Source of the DNA: Verrucomicrobiota bacterium
GTDB lineage: Bacteria > Verrucomicrobiota > Verrucomicrobiia > Limisphaerales > UBA1096
Assembly (NCBI GenBank): GCA_015658765.1
Contig: DQOE01000232.1
Coordinates: 1-7,919 of the forward strand
Length of the DNA: 7,919 bases
Reading direction: 5' to 3'
The notes beneath the pieces were generated by a model. That model did no database searches. It was given only the letters and a program-made list of their open reading frames with translations, and was not told where the DNA came from. The position numbers were made by a program, and so were the translations under genes. Positions 1 to 6,320 of the stretch are shown in pieces (the stretch's first letter is position 1; each line of letters opens with the position of its first letter).

Positions 1-228
1 AAGGCAGAGCAAAGCCAGAAGCGTGCAAAACCGGGAAAATCGATGCATCAAACCCACCACCATGATCATACCGCCCGAGGGCAGATTAAGTTACTGTTAC
101 CGTGGAAAAAACGTAACACCGGATCGCAGACAGCGTCCGTTTGCAACCCGGTTTCTTCAAGACAAATCGCCGGGGCAAATCCTGGCTGGGGCGTTGCTTT
201 GCGGCCGGACGCTGGTAGGTTCGTCCGC
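1..228. other. Leader region without a convincing gene; small hairpins
   Basis: This stretch is clearly lower in GC than the rest of the window. The frame of the downstream secreted protein is open from the window edge, but the translated segment (starting HQTHHHDHTARG) looks nothing like a protein domain and would bury a good signal peptide, so I read it as noncoding. Inverted repeats seen: 96-100 with 113-117 (GTTAC/GTAAC, extendable by GT/AC around one bulged C); 120-123 plus 125-127 with 133-139 (CGGA-CGC/GCG-TCCG, loop AGACA); and 206-211 with 222-227 (CGGACG/CGTCCG), which ends one base before the ATG at 229. It may be a structured 5' UTR. I could not match it to a known riboswitch class. 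Confidence 0.35.
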
Positions 229-1380
229 ATGATGCTGCACCCGTCGTTACTCCTGGTCGTCTCCGCCATCCTCGGAGCCGCCTCGCCCGTCACGGCGGCG
301 GAGTCCACCGTGCGCCTCACCCGCGTGCCCGGCCACGGTGTCCAGCCCAAGGCCGTGCTGGATCACAAAGGCACGCTGCACCTGGTTTACCTCGCCGGCG
401 ACGCCGGCGGCTCGGATGTTTTTTACACCCGGCGAAAGGCGGGCGACTCCGCATTCGCCAAGCCGCTTCGGGTCAACAATAGCCCCGGCAGCGCGGTGGC
501 GATGGGCACCATCCGGGGCGCAAAGCTCGCGCTTGGCCAAGCGGGCCGCGTGCACGTGGCATGGAACGGTTCGCACAAGACGGGCAAACACGGCCACGGC
601 GCGCCGATGTTTTACACGCGGCTGAAACAGGACGGCAGCGGCTTCGAGCAGGAACGCAATCTCATGACCCACACCCGCGCGCTCGACGGCGGCGGCGCGG
701 TGGTCGCCGATGCCAACGGCAACGTGCAGGTGGTTTGGCACGCCGCACCACTGGACGCCAAGCGTGGGGAAGATGCCCGGGGCGTTTACGTGACCAAGTC
801 GTCCGACCACGGCAAGACGTTTGCCCGCGAGGTGAGCATCAATCCCCTGCCCGGCACGTGCGGCTGCTGCGGGCTCGACGCCTTCCTCGACCGGGACGGC
901 CGACTGCTGACCCTCTACCGTGGCGTCCGCGATGCCCAACGCGACATGATGCTGCTCGTCGGCAACCAACCGGCCGCCGCCAAGTCGCTCGTCGTCGGCC
1001 CGTGGGAGATTCGCACCTGCCCGATGAGCGCGGCGACGTTTGCCCAAACCCGCGGAGGCATCGCCGGCGCGTGGGAGGCCAAGGGCAACATCCACCTTGG
1101 CTGGTTCGGCACCGGCAAACCGTCCGTGAAAAACAGCACCCTCATCCATCGCCAAGCCCACCAGCGGCACCCTTCCATCGCCGCCAACGCCGACGGCTCG
1201 ATGCTGGTTGCGTGGTCGGAAAACACCGGCTGGAAAAAAGGCGGCGGCCTCGCCTGGCACATCTACGACGCCGATGCCAAGCCGACCGACCAACAGGGCC
1301 AGCGCCCCCACGGCGTGCCCAAGTGGAGCTTCACCGCCGCCGTCGCCCACCCGGACGGCTCGTTCGAGATCCTGCACTGA
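229..1380 (+). CDS. Secreted sialidase-fold (BNR/Asp-box) beta-propeller protein with CxCC motif
   Basis: 383 aa, predicted exported. Residues 1-24 form a signal peptide (hydrophobic SLLLVVSAILGAA, cleavage likely after VTAA), although the n-region has no Lys or Arg. The rest shows about six propeller-like blades, each with a hydrophobic strand such as LHLVYL (50-55), VHVAW (108-112), VQVVW (166-170), LLTLY (226-230), IHLGW (288-292) and MLVAW (325-329). One clear Asp-box, SSDHGKTF, lies at 191-198. A CGCC motif at 211-214 and Cys264 (TCPMS) are the only cysteines, so a metal site or disulfides are possible. A His cluster at 116, 121 and 123 is also present. The fold is shared by sialidases and many non-enzymatic secreted propellers; I cannot show sialidase activity. 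I chose ATG 229 (ATG 232 is equally possible); SD-like GGTAGG at 214-219 lies 9 bases upstream. A TTG at 199 would add basic residues to the n-region. One CTTGGCCAAG copy encodes LGQ at 102-104. Confidence 0.8.
   Translation: MMLHPSLLLVVSAILGAASPVTAAESTVRLTRVPGHGVQPKAVLDHKGTLHLVYLAGDAGGSDVFYTRRKAGDSAFAKPLRVNNSPGSAVAMGTIRGAKLALGQAGRVHVAWNGSHKTGKHGHGAPMFYTRLKQDGSGFEQERNLMTHTRALDGGGAVVADANGNVQVVWHAAPLDAKRGEDARGVYVTKSSDHGKTFAREVSINPLPGTCGCCGLDAFLDRDGRLLTLYRGVRDAQRDMMLLVGNQPAAAKSLVVGPWEIRTCPMSAATFAQTRGGIAGAWEAKGNIHLGWFGTGKPSVKNSTLIHRQAHQRHPSIAANADGSMLVAWSENTGWKKGGGLAWHIYDADAKPTDQQGQRPHGVPKWSFTAAVAHPDGSFEILH
530..543. repeat. Dispersed palindrome, 14 bp (CGCTTGGCCAAGCG)
   Basis: Perfect 14-bp palindrome around the 10-bp core CTTGGCCAAG (532-541). 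It lies inside the secreted propeller gene, where the core is read CTT GGC CAA G and gives the peptide LGQA. Confidence 0.85.
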
Positions 1381-1413
1381 CCCCGCTTGGCCAGGCGGCA
1401 TCGGGGAGTTTTC
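1381..1413 (+). terminator. Candidate intrinsic terminator after the propeller gene
   Basis: Directly after the TGA stop, CCCCG (1381-1385) pairs with CGGGG (1402-1406), followed by AGTTTTC. The stem is only 5 bp, the loop is 16 bases and the T-run is short, so it would be a weak terminator. The loop carries a degenerate copy of the dispersed palindrome (1384-1397, one mismatch), giving competing pairings. Confidence 0.3.
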
Positions 1414-1446
1414 ATCAAAAAAACTTGCTTCGCCGGTGGCCAAGCG
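1384..1446. repeat. Pair of half-degenerate palindromes forming a 10-bp inverted repeat
   Basis: The 80-base gap before the dUTPase gene holds two decayed copies of the CGCTTGGCCAAGCG word. The left copy keeps its left arm (1384-1393, CGCTTGGCCA) and the right copy keeps its right arm (1437-1446, TGGCCAAGCG). The two intact arms are exact reverse complements over 10 bp, so the transcript could fold into a stem with a 43-base loop upstream of the dUTPase start. Confidence 0.5.
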
Positions 1447-1460
1447 CGGACAGTCGGCGC

Positions 1461-1841
1461 ATGGATCAACCGGATCAATTACGGGAACTCTTTCGGATGC
1501 AGCAGTCGCTCAACGAGCGGATCGGCGTGCAGACCGACGGGATGAGCGACGAGCAGAAAACCGAGTGGGTGCTCAACTACTGCCGCGCCATGGGCCAGGA
1601 AATCGCCGAGTTGACCGACAGCGTGCCATGGAAGTGGTGGGCCAAGTACCAGAAACTCGACGAGCAAAACGCCCGCGTCGAGGTCGTCGATTTGTTCCAT
1701 TTTCTCATCAGCCTTGCGCAGGTGCTCGGCATGAGCGCCGACGATGTCTTCGCCGCATACGTGAAGAAAAACGAAGTCAACTTCCAGCGGCAGGACAGCG
1801 GCTACACCGAAAAGAACGAGGACGACTCACGCCACATTTAA
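1461..1841 (+). CDS. Dimeric-type (all-alpha) dUTP diphosphatase
   Basis: 126 aa, predicted to hydrolyse dUTP (and probably dUDP) to dUMP, keeping uracil out of DNA and supplying dTMP synthesis in the cytoplasm. It fits the all-alpha dimeric dUTPase family related to MazG NTP pyrophosphatases, not the trimeric beta-fold Dut. Metal-binding pairs are visible as QEIAE (E47, E50) and VEVVD (E74, D77). Family-specific features are the WKWW patch (57-60), HFLISLAQVLG (80-90) and the C-terminal block KKNEVNFQRQDSGY (102-115). It is short for the family but contains these motifs. ATG 1461 is chosen because the protein begins like relatives (LRELFRMQQSLNERIG); upstream codons in this frame are Arg-rich antifunctional sequence. 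The SD is weak. M13 is a less likely start. hpt follows 13 bases later, probably in the same transcript. Confidence 0.85.
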   Translation: MDQPDQLRELFRMQQSLNERIGVQTDGMSDEQKTEWVLNYCRAMGQEIAELTDSVPWKWWAKYQKLDEQNARVEVVDLFHFLISLAQVLGMSADDVFAAYVKKNEVNFQRQDSGYTEKNEDDSRHI

Positions 1842-1854
1842 GGCCGCACCGCCC

Positions 1855-2397
1855 ATGAGCGACCCCAGCGCTGACATAGCCAAGGTACTGATTTCCGAGG
1901 AGGAAATCCGGCGGCGCGTAGGGGAGTTGGCGGCGCAGGTGCAGTCGGACTTCGCCGGGCGCGACCTCGTCGTGGTCGGGCTGCTCACCGGGACGCTGAT
2001 GTTTCTCGCCGACCTCGTGCGCGAAATCGACCTGCCGCTGCGGCTCGACTTCATCGGCGTGTCCAGCTACGGCGACGGCACCGAGTCGCGCGAACTCGTG
2101 TTCACCAAGGAATTGAAACTCGACGTGGCCAACCGCGACGTGCTGCTCGTGGACGACATCCTCGACACCGGCAAAACCCTCCGCGCCGTCATCAACAAGC
2201 TGGGGGGAATGACCCCTCGCCAGGTTCGCACTTGCGTCCTGCTCTCCAAAAAAGCGCGACGCGAATACGACATCCCCGCCGACTACATCGGCTTCGAAAT
2301 CCCGGACGAGTTCGTCGTCGGCTATGGCCTCGATTACGCGGAAAAATACCGCAATCTGCCACACATCGGTGTGCTGAAACCGGAGTTGTACTCTTGA
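1855..2397 (+). CDS. hpt: Hypoxanthine phosphoribosyltransferase
   Basis: 180 aa, full length for the family. It transfers the phosphoribosyl group of PRPP to hypoxanthine (and usually guanine) to make IMP or GMP in purine salvage. The PRPP-binding signature VLLVDDILDTGKT is at 96-108, with the acidic pair D100-D101. The diphosphate-binding loop GLLTGTL is at 42-48 and the mobile loop SSYGDGT at 70-76. The base-binding region follows with K132-K133, then YIGFEIPDEFVVGYGLDYAE from 144, including the aromatic at F153 expected to stack on the purine, and VGYGLD (155-160). ATG 1855 has only a weak SD (AAGG at the preceding stop codon). It overlaps moaD by 4 bases, so the two are probably translationally coupled. 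HPRT rather than XPRT is favoured by the VGYGLDY block; guanine use cannot be told from sequence alone. Confidence 0.93.
   Translation: MSDPSADIAKVLISEEEIRRRVGELAAQVQSDFAGRDLVVVGLLTGTLMFLADLVREIDLPLRLDFIGVSSYGDGTESRELVFTKELKLDVANRDVLLVDDILDTGKTLRAVINKLGGMTPRQVRTCVLLSKKARREYDIPADYIGFEIPDEFVVGYGLDYAEKYRNLPHIGVLKPELYS
2382..2385 (+). promoter_or_regulatory. Shine-Dalgarno site fixing the moaD TTG start
   Basis: GGAG inside the last hpt codons lies 8 bases upstream of TTG 2394. It supports the non-ATG start over later in-frame TTG 2403 and GTG 2406, which would cut into the first beta strand of MoaD. Confidence 0.6.
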
Positions 2398-2639
2398 AAG
2401 TCTTGGTGAAATTCTGGTCCTATTTCCGAGACCACACCGGTTGCGCCGAAACGGCACTCGAACTAGCCAAAGGCACCACACTCGGCGAGACACACGCGGC
2501 AGTGCTCGACGAATTTCCAAAACTAGCCGGTTCAAAAAACAGCACCCTCAAGGCCGTTGGCCTGGAATATGAAGATGACGACTTCGTGCTCAGCGACGGC
2601 GATGAGGTTTCGTTTTTCCCGCCGGTACAGGGAGGTTGA
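2394..2639 (+). CDS. moaD: Molybdopterin synthase sulfur-carrier subunit MoaD
   Basis: 81 aa ubiquitin-like sulfur carrier. Its C-terminal glycine is adenylated and converted to a thiocarboxylate by MoeB-type enzymes, and it then gives sulfur to precursor Z (cPMP) inside the MoaD-MoaE complex to build the molybdopterin dithiolene. Evidence: the beta-grasp start KVLVKFWSYFRDHTG (2-16), the late-strand motif LSDGDEVSFFPPV (66-78) and the obligatory terminal Gly-Gly (80-81) right before the stop. The start is TTG, sharing TTGA with the hpt stop (4-base overlap). The last two codons, GGA GGT, also form the ribosome-binding site of moaE. A ThiS-like carrier is the alternative, but the PPVQGG end and adjacent moaE decide for MoaD. 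Confidence 0.93.
   Translation: MKVLVKFWSYFRDHTGCAETALELAKGTTLGETHAAVLDEFPKLAGSKNSTLKAVGLEYEDDDFVLSDGDEVSFFPPVQGG
2631..2636 (+). promoter_or_regulatory. moaE Shine-Dalgarno made of the MoaD Gly-Gly codons
   Basis: GGAGGT is a perfect anti-SD complement, 6 bases before ATG 2643. The same six bases encode the essential C-terminal diglycine of MoaD. It is the strongest SD I see in the window and ties the two subunits of molybdopterin synthase together. Confidence 0.8.
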
Positions 2640-2642
2640 CTG

Positions 2643-3035
2643 ATGAAAACGGAACTAACCATTTCAACTGGCGCAATCGACGAGGCGGCCTTGGCCAAGT
2701 GTCGGGAGATGGGCAAAGGCATGGGAGCAGTGATTTGCTTCTCGGGCGTGGTGCGCGAAATCGAAGGTGATGCCCCTATCACCGCGATCGATTATGAGGC
2801 CCATGAGCAAATGGCCCGCCACCAATTCGCCCTGATCTTCGACGCCGTCGAAAAAAGTTGGCCGGTGGAGTCGGTGCGCTTGGTTCATCGGCTCGGCGTG
2901 GTGCCGGTGAACGAGCCGTCGCTGTGGGTGGAAGTGACCGCGCCGCACCGTGCGGAGGCATTCGATGCCTGCCAGTTCGTCATCGACGAGATGAAACAAA
3001 AAGTGCCGATCTGGAAAAAGCCGATCCCGGCCTAG
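2643..3035 (+). CDS. moaE: Molybdopterin synthase catalytic subunit MoaE
   Basis: 130 aa. It forms a heterotetramer with MoaD and converts cPMP to molybdopterin using MoaD thiocarboxylate. Visible family features: an early SGVVRE segment (34-39) with R38 at the place of the conserved substrate-binding Arg; the central YEAHEQMA (51-58), typical of MoaE; VRLVHRLGVVPVNEPS (78-93); HRAEAFDACQFVIDEMK (102-118); and the end KQKVPIWKK (118-126). K118 and K125 have the seven-residue spacing of the catalytic lysines of E. coli MoaE (K119, K126). Start ATG 2643 has a perfect SD three bases after the moaD stop region. Its TAG stop overlaps the convergent cca stop, leaving no room for a terminator. One exact palindrome copy encodes LAK at 17-19. 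No other Moco genes are in the window. Confidence 0.94.
   Translation: MKTELTISTGAIDEAALAKCREMGKGMGAVICFSGVVREIEGDAPITAIDYEAHEQMARHQFALIFDAVEKSWPVESVRLVHRLGVVPVNEPSLWVEVTAPHRAEAFDACQFVIDEMKQKVPIWKKPIPA
2690..2699. repeat. Dispersed palindrome, 10 bp core (CTTGGCCAAG)
   Basis: Exact core inside moaE, read as TTG GCC AAG (Leu-Ala-Lys) after an Ala codon. Confidence 0.85.
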
Positions 3036-4366
3036 CCCAGTACCTCGCGTGCCCAGGCGAGGGCTTGTTCGCGGGTGGTGAGTTCGCCGGCGAGTTGGCG
3101 GTTGCGGATGTCGCTGAGCAGCCTGCCCAGTTCCGCCCCCGGCGCTTGGCCAAGCGCGATCAGGTCGCCGCCATCGACCAGCGGTTTTTGCAACTCCGGC
3201 TGGTCTTGGAACTCGGCGAGCTTGGACTCCAGAAACTCGGCGTTGTCGAGCTTGCCGGAGGAGGCTAGGCTGTCGAGCCGGTGCAACGTGAGCTCGACCG
3301 GGAAGGTCGGGCGGAGGAACAGTTTTCGCAACGTGGCGGGGCGCATTTGTTGCGCGTCCTTCAACTGCATGTGATGGCGCACGCAGGTTTTCACCACAGC
3401 GCTGTTGGCCTTGGGGAAGCGCAGGCGGTTCATGATTTCCAGCGTCATGACGGCTCCGACTTTTTCGTGACCCAAAAAACGGATGCGCCCCTCGTCGCGG
3501 CTCTGTGTCGCCGGCTTGGCGATGTCGTGCATCAGCACCGACCAAACAAGTGTCGTGCCGGCGTCGGCCGGCAGTTGGCCGAGCATGAAGCGAATGTGGG
3601 TGAACACATCGCCCTCTGGATGATATTCCTGCGGCTGCTCGCAACCGATGGTGGCGGCCAGCTCCGGCAGCACCTCGCGCAGCAGCCGGCTCTCGTGCAG
3701 CAGGTCGAGCCCGCGCGCGGCGTGCGGCGGGCGGAACAGTTTCAGCAACTCATCGCGGATGCGCTCGGCGCTCACTTCGCGGATGGCGGCGGCGTGTTGC
3801 TGCACGGCGGCGAACGTCGCCGGGGCGATCTCGAACCCAAGCTGCGCGGCGAAGCGCACGGCGCGGAGCAGCCGCAGCCGGTCCTCGCCGAAGCGTTTTG
3901 CCGGGGCGCCGATGGTGCGGATGCACCGGGCCTCGAGGTCGGCCCGGCCGCCGACCCAGTCGTGCATCTCGTCGGCGAGCGGGTCGTAAAACAGGCCGTT
4001 GATGGTGAAGTCGCGCCGCAGGGCATCCTCGCGCGCGTCGGTGAATCGCACGCTGCCGGGGCGCCGGCCGTCGGTGTAGTCGCCCTCGGCGCGGAAGGTG
4101 GCCACCTGATATTCGTGGCCGGCCTCGAGCACCATGATCACGCCGTACTGTTTGCCGACCGGGATGGTTTTGCGGAACAGTTGCTCGATTTCATCCGGCG
4201 TGGCGTCGGTGGCGATGTCGTAGTCGGTCGGCGCTTGGCCAAGCCGGTCGTCACGCACGCAGCCACCCACCCAATACGCCTGAAACCCCGCCCCGGCGAG
4301 GCGCTTGACCAAGCCGTGCGCGCCGGCCTTGAGGCTGTCGGGGCTGGGCTGGATTTTTGGGTTCAT
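3032..4366 (-). CDS. cca: CCA tRNA nucleotidyltransferase, HD-domain type
   Basis: 444 aa class II nucleotidyltransferase that adds or repairs the 3' CCA of tRNA. N-terminal catalytic domain: YWVGGCVRDD (31-40), the metal-binding DYD (D48, D50), and the RRDFTINGLFYDP block (117-129). The RNA/NTP-binding segment RFGEDRLRLLRAVRFA covers 158-173. A C-terminal HD domain carries H280-D281 (LMHDIAKP) and HH at 331-332, suggesting phosphohydrolase activity like that of HD-containing CCA enzymes. Poly(A) polymerase (PcnB) is the main alternative; the HD domain favours CCA. I chose ATG 4366 (MNPKIQPSP); the frame extends to a GTG at 4426, but those 20 residues do not resemble the family. No good SD is seen. 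It converges on moaE and diverges from ptsI. Two exact palindrome copies encode LGQA at 42-45 and 405-408. Confidence 0.88.
   Translation of the reverse strand: MNPKIQPSPDSLKAGAHGLVKRLAGAGFQAYWVGGCVRDDRLGQAPTDYDIATDATPDEIEQLFRKTIPVGKQYGVIMVLEAGHEYQVATFRAEGDYTDGRRPGSVRFTDAREDALRRDFTINGLFYDPLADEMHDWVGGRADLEARCIRTIGAPAKRFGEDRLRLLRAVRFAAQLGFEIAPATFAAVQQHAAAIREVSAERIRDELLKLFRPPHAARGLDLLHESRLLREVLPELAATIGCEQPQEYHPEGDVFTHIRFMLGQLPADAGTTLVWSVLMHDIAKPATQSRDEGRIRFLGHEKVGAVMTLEIMNRLRFPKANSAVVKTCVRHHMQLKDAQQMRPATLRKLFLRPTFPVELTLHRLDSLASSGKLDNAEFLESKLAEFQDQPELQKPLVDGGDLIALGQAPGAELGRLLSDIRNRQLAGELTTREQALAWAREVLG
3142..3157. repeat. Dispersed palindrome, 16 bp (longest copy)
   Basis: Perfect 16-bp palindrome GCGCTTGGCCAAGCGC centred on the core 3145-3154, inside cca near its 3' end; read there as LGQA. 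Confidence 0.85.
4233..4244. repeat. Dispersed palindrome, 12 bp (GCTTGGCCAAGC)
   Basis: Exact copy in the N-terminal coding part of cca, read as LGQA between the GGCVRDD and DYD motifs. A one-mismatch relative lies nearby at 4302-4315 (core CTTGACCAAG). Confidence 0.85.
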
Positions 4367-4508
4367 GGCTGGGCCACTCGGGCCGTTGGGCCAGTTTTCC
4401 CCGAAAACCAACCGCGGGCAAGCCACGGAAAATGCTGGCGGCGGTGCGGTTTGATGTAATTCTTAAAATTTCTTTCCCGACTTTGGTAGCTCGATTACGC
4501 TCCCGCGC
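4367..4508. promoter_or_regulatory. Divergent cca / ptsI control region
   Basis: This 142-base spacer must hold the starts of both divergent genes. An AT-rich island at about 4450-4476 contains TAAAAT (4464-4469), a 5/6 match to a -10 box for ptsI, but no convincing -35 sits 17 bases upstream. The cca-proximal half holds a 15-base inverted repeat (4394-4408). I cannot name exact promoters. Confidence 0.35.
4394..4408. promoter_or_regulatory. Operator-like inverted repeat GTTTTC-CCC-GAAAAC
   Basis: Perfect 6-bp arms GTTTTC (4394-4399) and GAAAAC (4403-4408) around CCC, 28 bases upstream of the cca start and about 100 upstream of ptsI. Its size and position suit a dimeric repressor site; it could also be a short hairpin in the cca leader RNA. 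Confidence 0.3.
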
Positions 4509-6287
<1,779 letters not shown>

Positions 6288-6301
6288 CGGCCACACGGTG
6301 G

Positions 6302-6320
6302 CGCGCTTGGCCAAGGCGCG
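6302..6320. terminator. Hairpin between convergent ptsI and GT117-like genes
   Basis: CGCGCTT (6302-6308) pairs with AGGCGCG (6314-6320, one T-G wobble) around GGCCA. It fills most of the 33-base gap and could serve both strands, but has no T-run on either side. It contains an exact palindrome core (6306-6315). Confidence 0.35.
6306..6315. repeat. Dispersed palindrome, intergenic copy
   Basis: The only exact CTTGGCCAAG outside a gene in this window, located in the gap between the converging ptsI and GT117-like genes. Confidence 0.8.

Noticed and set aside
43..228. N-terminal extension of the propeller gene from ATG 43, with a His-rich HHHDH stretch
   Set aside because: It would place the signal peptide 62 residues inside the protein, and its composition differs from the rest; the open frame is likely chance.
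150..230. Possible c-di-GMP or cobalamin riboswitch, prompted by GGGGCAAATCC and GGTAGGTTCGTCC
   Set aside because: The other required conserved blocks are missing or in the wrong order, so no known class can be supported by eye.
247..1443. 398-codon open frame on the minus strand opposite the propeller gene
   Set aside because: Composition is Ala/Gly/Arg/Val-rich with no domain; it is the GC-driven shadow of a gene with a clear signal peptide and Asp-box on the plus strand.
1461..1841. Reading the small gene as a MazG-type NTP pyrophosphatase
   Set aside because: The WKWW patch and NFQRQDSGY end are typical of dimeric dUTPases and not of MazG.
3281..4459. 392-codon open frame on the plus strand opposite cca
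   Set aside because: Low-complexity shadow sequence; cca motifs (GGCVRDD, DYD, HD) prove the minus strand.
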